The translations under genes were made by a program, and so were the position numbers. From contig NC_050472.1 of the NCBI RefSeq assembly GCF_013373865.1, positions 2,976,001 to 3,040,000 of the forward strand: 64,000 nucleotides of DNA, in the 5' to 3' direction. Origin of the DNA: Monomorium pharaonis (taxonomy: Eukaryota; Arthropoda; Insecta; Hymenoptera; Formicidae). Below are positions 1 through 11,775 of this stretch, piece after piece; the first letter of the stretch is position 1, and each line of letters opens with the position of its first letter. The notes under the pieces are model-generated. The model did no database searches and was not told the origin of the DNA. It saw nothing but the letters and a program-made list of their open reading frames with translations.

Positions 1-2640
1 AGAAGTAATTTCGCATGAATTTATTGTCGCGCAAAAGTAACGTTAGAGATAAGCTTTAAGTCAGGCCGAGTCCCAAACAAATTTCTAAGTTTCTCAATAA
101 AATTGATTGTAAACATTAAATATTAAATATTAAATAGATTCTCAATTTCTCAAAATTATTAAACCATATCTGAAGATTGATTTAGTTAAATTCTTTAACA
201 GAAATGTAACTACGAAACAGGCCAAGTGTTTCCACGTAAGTAAATCAAATGATCCGCTCCAGTTATGGTATTAGTTCACGTTGTTCGTCTTTCGTAACGT
301 TTTCGACGCGAGACAATCTCTCGCTGATAATAGAGTGTCAATATTGCCGTAAGAGCAGTCGTGCGCAAAGTGAGAAAATCGAAACCGTGGAATGCAAGAC
401 GCACTCCATTGCGTCGTTGAAAGCAGGAGAGTTTGAGATGCTTCTCTGCATCGATTTTATTTTCTCGCGAGTTCCCACGAAAGACCGTGAAATCTATTCA
501 AACGTTCCTAGTGACGTGCGTTCAGTATCGCAAGACGATACGGAAGTCACCGGTAAAATATTCGCCCTCCTAAATATTCCCTGTTGTGCGTTTGTAACAA
601 TAAAATGCGTTACGCGATCTTGGTTACATCGCTTTCGGCACCGTATAAGAATTTTTCCTCTAAAAAAAAAGACATGGAAATACATAAAATACCTTGAGAG
701 GCTTTTAAATCCCTTGTTAATTACGTGTCTCGCGAATTAAATTAGAGCCATTCAGGCGGTGTCGACTACCCGGCCAATATGTACGGAAAGATAATCATCT
801 GAACGTGATACAAACGCAGCCGCATTAAAATCAAAGAAACACGGGGGACGCACGGAAGATCCGCGGAGCGGCGGCGGTTGGAAAAAATAAAGAAAGAAAT
901 CGTGATCAACGGAATCGGGCTAGTGATTTTAACGAAGTCTCCAGTCAGGAATTTACGGGTTCATGAGGGACCAAAAGCTGCGCGACTGTTTTTAACTGTT
1001 TTCGGTCACAGCTGCTGTCTCTTCCCAGGCCGATTAACATTTCTGGGCGTAAATAGCAGCCGTTCCAAACGCAGCAGCTTACAAAGGAGTTTACATCATA
1101 CGATTGATAAGATAAAACTTTGTACATATATTATTGTACAATATTCCTGGTAATGTTTTTTTTAATTATCTATAATGTAATTATAAATTCTAATTCAATA
1201 AACTAATAATAATTGAAAATTTTTAAAAGTAAAATAAGTAACGTATTATTTAATTACAAACTGTACAGCAAATTTTGAATTCTATATACGGATATAGAAA
1301 CAGGTACATAGAACAATCGAATAAACTTTCAATCTCGATAATTGTGCTTTTCACTCGTGAGATAATATCCGCGATGCATTAGACAGGTTCAAGACTCTTG
1401 ACTTGAAGAAGCTGTCGGAAGAATAGAACGAGGAAAACGAACGAGAAGAGCAATAAGATCAGAGAAACGGTAAGGCCAAGATCAAGGGAACTGGAGCACC
1501 GGGGCGTGGCGTCCAGACGACCACCTGTTCTACTAGATGACGAAGGAAGCGGACATGCTCCTCAGATAAGAGGATCACTTTGCAATATATCGATGTCTTG
1601 CTCGTTTTATTCTACGAGATTAAAACAGGTGTGTAGGTATGACGAGTATACGCGGCCTTGCAAGGCCATTTCTGTGTATCGCGAGATCAGAGATCACATA
1701 TCGGAGATCGTTTTTTTCTTCGCCAGAGAAAACAACAAAATAATTTCAGAACTTTCTCGAAAAATGTATCATCACCGTAAATCTCTCACATATCTGTTTT
1801 TATTATTACAAATTTATTTTACGACAGATTTAAGAAATGTTAAGTATTAATTAAGATTGGGAAACTGGTGTGGGATACTCGGTGTTCGGTATCGATACGA
1901 CCATCGTGACTTTTAACGGTTCCGAGGTAATTTTGAGGTGTAATTGCGCGAAAACCGTTGAGAGCGTTCCCTTCTTCCTTAACTAAAATCATTATCAGAA
2001 TAATAGGATAATAAAGTTTATCGGACGATCTATTTCGTTTGATAATCCAGAACCACAATAAAATATATACGAAATCGTTTGTCTTCGAATTAAAAAAAAC
2101 ATATCGTAATACTATAAAATGTACGCTTAATAAGATTAATGTAATTTTATTATATATATATAAGCCAAGTAGATAAATTCTTTTTTAGTTTGACAGAAAT
2201 TATTTATATTTCTTTACGAAAATACGACATAAATAAAAGTTAAAGAAATAATGTAAAAACTGTTCTGTTATACAAATTATGGACAAGATTAGACATTTAA
2301 AGAGATGCATAATTCGTTGAAGATGAACATTACAGTTATAATTGCTAAGGTTGACTTGCATTATTAATACACCAAAATAAATTTAAAATTAAAATTTCAA
2401 AACTTATATAAAAATTCCGAATTTATAAGTTTCATTAATTAGCGATCAATATGCGTTTCTACACAAAATTCTCGAAAATATTTATCTTAAAGATGAAATC
2501 TAAACATTACTCGAGTATCCGGAAAAGAAACGAATTATATCTACATTTAATGAGAAGATAATTATTCCAGTATACAATGTATTAAAAAATTTTAAATTTA
2601 GATATGATATTTCGCGGATCGTGTTGTATGAAGTTACTAT

Positions 2641-2682
<42 letters not shown>

Positions 2683-4440
2683 ATTCTTTCTTACAAATTC
2701 TAATATACTTTATTGCGAAAAGATGAACTTTCTGCCCATTTATGGCAGAAAAAGGCTCAAATAAAAGATAATAATTATCTTAATATTGTATATAGTAATT
2801 TAATTATTTTTGACTGTGACAGAAACTTTTGTATTATTCATTAATTTTGAATGCGTTTAGAGAACGTTTTTATATGAAAGAGCATTATGTGACGATAAAA
2901 AATATTCTTTGCACGTCTCAACCTTGAATCGGGACGCCAATCGAAATTGATGACGGTCATTCCGAATGATCAAAATAACATATAAAATTTCACCAACTGA
3001 TATGGAATAATAAATATTAAAAATATTAAAATTATTAAAAAATTATAACGGTAAAAAATCGGATATCGCAATTGAATACAATTGATCCCATGTCAATTTT
3101 TGAAAGAGCAAATTTTACGATTGTATATCTCAATTATCGTTGACCTCTGTAGACTCTTGTAAATTTTAATTACGACAAGCAATTGTAAAGTGATGATTGA
3201 AAGAATTAGTGAACGCAAAACTCTTCAATTCATCACGTTTTTAAAATCATTACGACAGTTGCATTAATGTTGTATAAATCGTTTGAACGATCTACAATAA
3301 ATTTAGAAGAATAAGTGTATTAAAAATTTTCTTCTTACTTTCCATTAATTTTGTTTTTTAATAAAAAAGTACTGACGTATAAATAAAGGAGAAAAGCATA
3401 TAATTATATATCGTTGAAATTAAAGAAAATATCAATTGTTTGTTAAAAAGAAGTTCTCTAACCTGTTATATTTCAGCTGGATACAGTAGGCCATGCGATA
3501 AGTTTCATCGGTGGTCGTAGACACTGCAACTAGATGATCGATGATCGCAGCACATGAATGACGTTCGTCAGGAACGATAATGCATGTAGGAGATTTTCCT
3601 CGGAATCAGCATTTTAACAACTGCGCCGCACACCGTCGCCGATTAACTTTCGAATTTAATTCACTGTTCCTCGTCACTGTTTTTCGACTAATTATTAAAC
3701 GCCCGACAAGTTAATTAACGGTATCTCAACGCACTCGTAAAATTGTAGAAACCATTTTATATCGCGAAATTTACGGTATTTTCAAGTATTTGTATCAAAG
3801 TTTATGTTAGTTTTTGGAATTGAAAAATAAAGAATCGATAGCACCTTGCACTTTTCAATGAGGAATTATCCGATAATGATAACAACACGTTCTTCACTTA
3901 AGAGTAGTGTTCGATTAATCGAAGATTCGCCTACAAATCTGTAATCAAATCCTATCGAAGACGGAATGACATTGCGACGTACAGCAGGTGCCACTTGCTT
4001 TCGGAAAGCACTATTTCTTCTTTTCTTCTGTCCTTGTTTATAAAAATTTAAACAAACCGATGTGTAATTTTAATATCTTAAATAGCAGTAAAATTTGTAA
4101 AATTCTTAATCCGTGAAAATTTAATTAATTCGCGTTTATTGCTTTCTTGTTGGAAAAAATTTAATATGACAATTTAACACGTAGCCTCTCCTTTTGCTCA
4201 TACATTTCTTCTCTCGCTAGAAATAGGCAACGTGACGGCGATTAGGCAATATGAAGGTAATCTCCAATAGAACCACTATACTCGACCTCCTCTATTTGCT
4301 ATTTTATCCAATCCGTCACGCAATGCCACGGCAAGCTCAATGTCAGCGTCTCCAGACGAACCCTCTAGAGATTTCCTCTTCATACTCCAACGGTACCAGC
4401 GGCGACACGAGAGACAAAATTTAAAAAATTGTCGTTAAGA
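1..4440. other. Gene-free AT-rich spacer
   Basis: No recognisable gene. Open frames here (the longest about 160 codons at 249-740) show no domain, no signal peptide and no convincing splice partners. The stretch is mostly AT-rich intergenic or intronic DNA with one TC microsatellite. On the - strand, about 47 open codons end near 3464 at a weak GTTAGA donor; on the + strand the same place offers a TTTCAG acceptor. Neither could be joined to anything. Confidence 0.5.
2645..2676. repeat. TC dinucleotide microsatellite
   Basis: Sixteen uninterrupted TC units in AT-rich spacer. Confidence 0.95.
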
Positions 4441-4458
4441 TTTTCTATCCTTCCGGGA

Positions 4459-4462
<4 letters not shown>

Positions 4463-4496
<34 letters not shown>
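4463..4496. repeat. TC dinucleotide microsatellite
   Basis: Seventeen TC units at the upstream edge of a GC-rich island. Polypyrimidine repeats of this kind are common near insect promoters. Confidence 0.95.
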
Positions 4497-4498
<2 letters not shown>

Positions 4499-4499
4499 G

Positions 4500-5090
4500 T
4501 CGAAAGATCCGTCCTTTAATCCACGAATTTCGGTCTCGACAAAGGGGACGGCAAGGACGAAAGGGGACCGTATTCCGAAGCAGCGTCCCGCGGCGGGGTG
4601 AGCAACGTGGAGAGGCCGCTACGTGAGGTAAGGTTTCGTGGTGGATCCGTGCTGCCTGGTGGTCGGGTAGTTTGTGGCTGCGAGCATACAAGTCGGAGCC
4701 TACGACACGAGGCACGCTGGCGCTTCGCCGCTCCGTCTTCGTCCTTGCGGCGAGCGCATCCTCGTCGCTCTTCCGACGTCCCGCCGTCTCTCGCTCGCGC
4801 CGCTCTTTCCCTTCGCTCTTCCACGCGCGCTTCGCGGAGGAGATGAAGAGCCGCGTCCTCCCCCGTCGCGCGTCCCTCTTGTTCTACGACCATCTAACTG
4901 CTATTGCACACGCAGCCGCCTCTTTCTCTTTCCTGCTACTTGCGACTGGCAACGATCGTTCGCCGGTGCGACCGGTTGGCGCGAGGAAGAGGAAGTGCTT
5001 CCTTATTCCGGTGCGCGTTACGCGCACCGCGTCCGAGTTGAACACACGGAACCAAATGTAGCGTTAAATCACCGAACGTTAAACCTGTCG
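4500..5090. other. GC/CpG-rich island, possible promoter or 5' exon
   Basis: A sharp rise in GC and CpG follows the TC repeat. On the + strand a good splice donor, GAG followed by GTAAGG, begins at 4628, so a non-coding first exon of a + strand transcript is possible. Several open frames overlap here on both strands, as expected from GC-rich DNA, and none carries a recognisable domain. No downstream partner exon was identified. The promoter reading is inference. Confidence 0.25.
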
Positions 5091-6600
5091 TTCTGAAGAA
5101 TTATATTGAAAATTCTGTCGTTATACTTAAGAGAGGCCGCCGATCGGACAAATTTCAAGTCGAAGTGAAATATGCAAAGCTATATATTGTTTCCAGGACA
5201 CTCGAAAGGAGGTCGACTTTCGCACGGCTCGTATCACCTTCTTGACCGCGCGACTAGCCAAGGAGTAAACACGACAGTCGTGACGATTTTCACGATCAGC
5301 GGTGTCGTCTTTCACGGACCGTCACGTGTTCACTGGTGCACGCAGTCGAACCCAGTTTTCATCGAATCGGTTCATTAAAGACCATCGCGATCGGATTGAA
5401 CGGCGAACAACGAATAACTGACTGCGCAGAACACGATTTTACGAACAATTTATTAGATTTATAGAACGAAACGGAGTATTCTCATCAAATCCTACCTAGA
5501 GGATTCTTCTATCTTTTAAATCTAATCTATCCTTTCATATCTAAATCAAACTAATATATTAAATCTTGATTCTCAATCGAAAATTCCGGTCTCGTTGATT
5601 ATTGCTGAGCGACATGGATCTCATTTGGATCTCGCTCGTTTAAAACGTGAAAAGAGTGTCACCTGTAAAAGATTTCGCTCGCTTTATGACAAGGCATATC
5701 TTTGCGTGAGCGTATCTAAAATTCTGAATTATTGACAACTTCGCCGGCTCGCATAATATGCCGAATAAATGCCGACGGATCTCTCCGGGCTGAAAGCGTA
5801 AGCGTAAAATGCCGACGCGCGTAAAAAACGAAACGAACTTTAATATTACGGGGCAGCAATAGCCCGTAAGTCACCTGCCGAAATTCCTCGCAGTGTCCAC
5901 GAAGAAACAGTCCAGCGCATTAATAAAAAATGCGACGGTGATTTCATACTAATTGCGGCCATACGTAATAAGTGTAACGAGAAGATTTCGTTATAAGATC
6001 TACGTTACACTTATTACATATATTTTAAATGGTTTTATTCTTTTTACCCTCAACGAATAAGTGTAACTTAGTTATAATGTTAAATAAATTCTCTTTATAA
6101 TATGTAGGCATGACTTCAAAAATTCAAGACACAAAAAATTGCTTTTGTCAAAGTTTGTCATCAAATATGTATTATAAGTCAATTCAAATTTTCCTGGTAA
6201 TAAACACTCTAGTATAATAAAAATGATAAATATTTTACATCATTTTTTCTTTTACAGTTAATAAAATTATTCATGTTTCAACAACTGTAAGGCGAATTGA
6301 CCGGTAATGAACATAAACTTCTCGTATTATTTTTGTGTTCTGAATTCATCTTGGAAGTTATGCCCACACGTTACAAAACATCCTGAATGAATAATGAAAA
6401 TTGATTATCCGCATTATCTTAAAAGGAAAGATTCTTTGAGCCTCCTACTAGAAAAATCTACCCCCAAAAAACACCGTAATCAGACTCGCTCAAAGACGTG
6501 TCATTGCAACACGTCGTTTACGAGATTTTCGATATTACAATAAAACTTCAGAATAATTACAACGTAGTACAACACCCCACTGATAATTTCATGTGCATTT
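5090..6600. other. Spacer without recognised gene
   Basis: Mostly AT-rich DNA with a perfect short hairpin (listed separately). Nothing else could be supported. Confidence 0.5.
5965..6017. repeat. Perfect 15-bp inverted repeat (hairpin)
   Basis: The arms 5965-5979 and 6003-6017 are exact reverse complements separated by 23 bases. A third copy of the core AATAAGTGTAAC lies about 40 bases further on, near 6056. Origin unknown; it may be the remnant of a small transposon end. Confidence 0.8.
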
Positions 6601-9420
6601 TAACATCTCCCTCTCCCTCCCCCGAGTCTTTCGATCGCGGCCACGCGCTTATGAATATTGACATAAAATCGAATTCCACGGACAGCGATTTCATTGGCGG
6701 GACGGGGACGAGGTAGAAGCGTCAATATTCAACAGAGTATACGATCGGATGGGCCCACCCGGCGTGCAATTAGAGGTACGGTTTTCATTCGTTTAACCGG
6801 CTATGCAGATCGCTGGTCGACGCTCTCGTTGGTAGAGAAAGCGAATATTGGCAAAAATCGCCTGTCGGCCACCCGGAAGGTAATTAATGGGTAATCGGTC
6901 GCTCTTCTTTTTCGCGAAGTGCAACCCCGATTAAAACCGCGCGAACAGTTACGCCGTTTATTCCCGAGAAGGGAAATACCGCGTCTGGTCCTCTCGCCGG
7001 AATTAGCGAGACGTGCAAAGTGTCGCGCGAATCTCGCCGCGCTGATAACGCCCGAATGCCATTCCGCTCGGCCGAATTTTAAGCACGCCCGAACACAATG
7101 GTACAGTCACCCTGCACGTGGGCGTGAGGCTGAGGAAGGAAGCGCGAATTAAAGGGAAAGAGTAAGAAACCCGGGCGATATCGGTCGCGGCCACGATTTA
7201 CGCTCATTGCCGCGGCTGAACGTGTCTTTGGTAGGCGGTCTCTCTCCGGGAGAGGTAACGGTGCAAGCCCGTCGAGCGTGCCGCGACGACGCGGCGTATC
7301 TTAATTTGTGTGGGGTTCCGCGCGAGAAATATCAGGTTGGTAAAACACCGTTCGCGCACCGCGAGTCTCCTACCATGATGGGTGACGTTCAGTCACGGTT
7401 GCGCCGATCAAACCTGGCGAACGATCAGCGGACGCGCGAAACAGAACTGCGGCAGCCCGAAGACGTATATATTATCGCCGGGGGAAGTTAAAAAGGTAGG
7501 CAACTTAAAGAAAAGCAATGACAACGATCGCAGGGAAGCGAGCGATCTTGAAAAAAAAAAAAAAAATATTTGATAATATTTGAAAGGCCTTATATGATTG
7601 ACCACGTTGCGTTTTTCTGTTGCTTCTAATCTACGATCTTATAACTCGCGACCGATAATATCGGTATTAACGCCTGGCGGATGCTTTATAAATTAATAGA
7701 CGTCGCGAGTCGCTTAAAGAGACACATCTGTGACACGAAGACTTACGTTCGCGGACGCGGACGCGGATGGAAAGAAGCGGGAGGTTCAGAGGTCGCAGGA
7801 CGATGGGAAAGGAGACAGTCATAAATCCCGAGTAATCTTGGAGATTTATGCACAATATAACGAGTCCACCGCACCAGCGCGTTTTTATTTTCGTTCCGCG
7901 TCGAGTGCAAATTCGTGTCCCACATCGAAACCCTGCGGCCAAGGTGTCCCTTCTCCTTATCCTCCTCCTCCTCCTTCTTTTTTCTTCTTCTTCTCCTCCG
8001 CTCGGTTGTCCTTTTTCCCTTAGCTCCGGCTCTCGCAATGGGAGGACGCGGCTATTTGTCATCGTCGGGAGCGCAAGTTAACGCGACCTGCTCTCGTTGT
8101 AGTTCTTCTTCCTTTTTTTCAAATTTCGTCTTATCTTTTCTTCTCTTTTGTCCGCCGTCTCTTTTCCGCCCTTCGGTCCCCACCCCGTGGCGGACCGTTA
8201 ATTTTCGAAACATGATTGAGGAGACGGGCAACGGAAGGAGGATACGTTTACCGTCGTCGAAAATTCATTACGCGCCGCCGGTTAATCTCGTTCGCTTGTC
8301 CGCCTACCTGTTGTATCTTCATTAAATCTCCCGCTTCGCGTCGCGAGATGATATTATCGCGACTCGCTCGGCGTCTTGCACTATATTACGTGCTAACTAC
8401 CCGTGTTAATCGCGCCGATAGTCCAATTATCGCGCATCTCGCTTTATTGCTAAAGTTTTTCTTCACGGGAAAAACAAACGAATAACGTTACCGTTTCGCG
8501 TGACATTTTTAGGGGATTAACTTGCGAAATCGCGCGTGCGAATCGCGCTCGGGCAGGGGACACGACGGAAATGTAGAAGAGGCGAACGAAGAAGGATGTC
8601 GTTGGCGCGGGACGTATACGTAAAAAACGGAATGCCGGCTGTAATTTTCGAGTGAACCACTTGAAGGAACGCGGCAGTACGAATATCCTGACGGTTCAAC
8701 GTCAGATTTATGCCTCAGTTAGATAAAATGTATGAGATAAGTGACAAATTGCCCGCCCGTGCGCTGATACACGCAAAGGCTTTAATTCGCGAATCCGCCC
8801 GCCGCGCCGGCGCTGCGGTGTGTCTCTCTCTCTCTTCCGGCAATCGTCATTAACCGTTATTAAAATTTCGACTGTGACATCCCCGTCACGTTTTGCGGTA
8901 TCCCGTTATTTAAAATGCAGTCCGTGTTGGGCGCGTTTGCGACACGTGTGCGCTAATTATCGCGCAAGATTAACGTGCAAGAGCGGGCCGTGAGATAATT
9001 GTGACGATATCGATCGTTTTATTACTTTTCGAAACTTACATACAGCTCTCTTGTACAACTTGTACAACGCTTTGTCGAGGCATGAAAACAAAAAAATACG
9101 CGTGTTTGTTCTTGATATTAAACCAACTTTAGATAATAAAACACATTGCAAAGCTGCTTTTACTTGTTCAATTATAATTACGAAAACATACAATATGTAT
9201 ACTTTTATTTTTAGTAAACTTGGGGTTTCTCTATAAAATATTTTCAACTTTTAATCATGTTCGCGAGTTTATCTAATCATTTTAATTTTTTTTATAATTA
9301 CTAATTTATAGTAATTTTTCTATTTTAAAATAATGGACCCAAATTATAGACATTTATGTATGACATTCTTGTCCAAAGATAATATCCTTTTACTTTATTA
9401 CATTAAATTAAAATAATGCA
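6600..9420. other. Mosaic GC-rich and AT-rich spacer
   Basis: 6.6-8.95 kb is comparatively GC-rich with many overlapping short open frames of low complexity, including polypyrimidine blocks near 7.97-8.15 kb. After 8.96 kb it turns AT-rich. No domain, tRNA or splice-supported exon chain was recognised. Confidence 0.45.
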
Positions 9421-9428
9421 GCACTCAC

Positions 9429-10130
9429 CAGACAGTAGCGCAGCAGCGGAGTTACGATATGACGTCAATCTGTAAAATAAATATAATATTAAATTACAAC
9501 ATGATATACTTAAAAATAATTAATGTATTATGTAGTTAAAGTTTGGAATGTTCTCGGGGCAAACATTTTTGAATAATAATAATTTGTTTTAATAGAAGAA
9601 ATTATTTTAAAAATGTACATAAATAAATAAAATAATATATATATGTAATAATTATAGATTAAATTATATGTATAATTATTGTTTTCTAAAAAATTTTGTT
9701 TTTTGTCATCAATTTTTAATTTTTTGTAATTCTATTGTTTTATACTTCGTAATAGATTTTTAATTAAAATTTTTTAATTAAAAATAAACAAATATTTCTT
9801 TTATGCCAAAAACGCTCAAAATTTTAATTACATGTAAAACTTCTGTGATCTCCGAGCTTTGTCTTGACGTTTATTTATCAATGTAGATTAATTTTAATTC
9901 CGGTTTTTAACTCTTCCAAGCATTAGCAAAAAGTATAAGTAAATTAAATGAATATCATTAATAGTAAATAATAAACGGAATATTATCAACATGCATTTGT
10001 TCGCAATATATAGTAAACGATTAAGTAATTTAAAAAAAAATAATAAAAACACTCACTCAATGGTTGCTCCGCCGTCGCCCGACGCTTCCCAGGCCTTTTT
10101 CCTCTTTGATCTGTTTCCTCATACACTCGC
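9429..10130 (-). pseudogene. Remote degenerate copy of the orphan MKL family (two exon-like blocks)
   Basis: Two blocks on the - strand match the last two exons of the small gene at 33.67-34.44 kb. The upstream block ends at 10057 before a GTGAGTG donor and shares a GGCGGAGCAAC core. The downstream block, 9469-9429, follows a TTTTACAG acceptor, shares a TAACTCCGCTG core and ends at another GTGAGTG donor. Exon order, strand and intron phase are all conserved. The upstream block is two bases shorter than its counterpart, and a TGA closes the corresponding frame, so I read it as decayed or non-coding. No counterpart of the first exon was found upstream. Confidence 0.45.
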
Positions 10131-10320
10131 ACATATTTTGCATTTATTTTGTCCTTCAAGTTCTTGTAAACTTTCTAATAACGCACAATAGAATTTCTTA
10201 ACACAAATTAACTTTTACATTCCCAATTATTTTGGTTTTTCTTCGTTTCTTTCACTTCAATAATTTATTACATTTTACTGTATTCACTCGAGCACTACTG
10301 ACAAAACGTAGATAAGTGTA

Positions 10321-10326
<6 letters not shown>

Positions 10327-10351
<25 letters not shown>
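10327..10351. repeat. TG dinucleotide microsatellite
   Basis: About twelve TG units. Confidence 0.9.
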
Positions 10352-11668
10352 TATATGTGAGTGTCCGCATTGTGTAATAAGCTCGGGTTCGTAGGTTCGC
10401 TAAGCCCAAATGACCGTGCGGTTCGGTCATCCCTGCGAAACGATAAGTCGTGAGAGGAAAACTAAATCGATGTAATTGAGCGCACAATAATCAACAGCAT
10501 ATGATGTCATGCGACACGTCGCGATGCAGCCATTCCTTATGTTTCAATTTCTTAATAGACTCAATTCTGATATATATTCTTCAATTTCCTAGCTAAATTG
10601 ATTTGAATGGAACTCTACATTATTCACGAACATCTCCTATTTGAGAATAAAAAATATCGCGTGCAAATATAAGTTGTAAAAAGAATACAAAATGTAAATT
10701 AAATGTCAAAATTGCAAGTTTGTAGAAACAGAAGAATCTCTAAAAAAAACTTTTTTTTCTTAATTTATCGATTCTTTACAAGCTTCTGTAATTTTTACAT
10801 TTAATTTGGGAACATTTTTTATAACAAGATAATTATATCTCATTATACGTATATATGCATTAAAAGGAAAATACTCTTCGATACGTCGTATTTTAAATAA
10901 ATTAATATAATTTTGTTATATTAACAATAAAATGTAATTTCTAATGAACTAATTAAATAATTTGATAATAACGTTAGATTTGCTAATTTCATTAAGTGAC
11001 ATCCTTTTTCGTGCATTTAAGAGTATACCGGAAACGGTCTCGGACGCTCGCGTTTGCCATCGTGTTAGCATACAATTTAAAGCAAACGCGCGGAATCATG
11101 CAACGTTAGCCGGAGGATGCTACACAATGATCCCCAGCAAGAAGTATTCGATACCGCGAGGAATAGTGCTTAAAGACAGCCTACAGTTAGATAACATGTG
11201 GCGAAGCGACCATCTGTCTAGGAAGCAAACGCGGCGGGAGTCGCGAGGAGTCCGAGGAGGAAAGACACATCTCGCACTACTCTCTCCCCGCCGTTTCTCC
11301 CTGTGCGAGACGAGATAGGTCATTTACGCGTGACTAGCACGACTTTGTTGAAGGCGCGCGTCACGCTCGCGATGTCGAGGTGTTGGCGTGATTGACGGAA
11401 ATCCGCTGGCGTTACGTTCGCCACGTAACATGTCCTCGCGTAAGGTCGCACGAAATCTGAAATGTATGTACATAGACGAAACCCATCGAAATGAATGTTA
11501 AAGTCCTAACACATTTGATCGATCACGTTTTTTTAGTTCAGATATGTAAAACATGTAAAACATTTTCCTGATTCAATTGCTCTTTATTGCTTTTGTTATT
11601 ATACGTAGATCCTAAAATGTCAACAATTCTCTAAAATTAATATCAATGCTTGAGCACCAGAAGTATTT

Positions 11669-11775
11669 TATTAGAATCTTTAAGTAGGATATTCAATTTA
11701 ATTTATTAGAATCTTTAAGTAGGATATTCAATTTAATTTATTAGAATCTTTAAGTAGGATATTCAATTTAATTTA
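11669..11775. repeat. 35-bp tandem repeat, three copies
   Basis: A 35-base AT-rich unit recurs three times with no visible change (AGAATC anchors at 11673, 11708 and 11743). Such identity suggests recent expansion. Confidence 0.9.

Noticed and set aside
249..740. 163-codon open frame on +
   Set aside because: No domain, no signal peptide, no splice partners, and an AT-rich low-information end; chance openness is sufficient.
3464..3610. Possible 47-codon exon on - before a GTTAGA donor
   Set aside because: Weak donor, a rival acceptor on the opposite strand at the same place, and no partner exon.
4516..5096. Several 80-140 codon frames on both strands in the GC island
   Set aside because: Arg/Ser-rich translations in all frames are what stop-poor GC-rich DNA gives; no family features.
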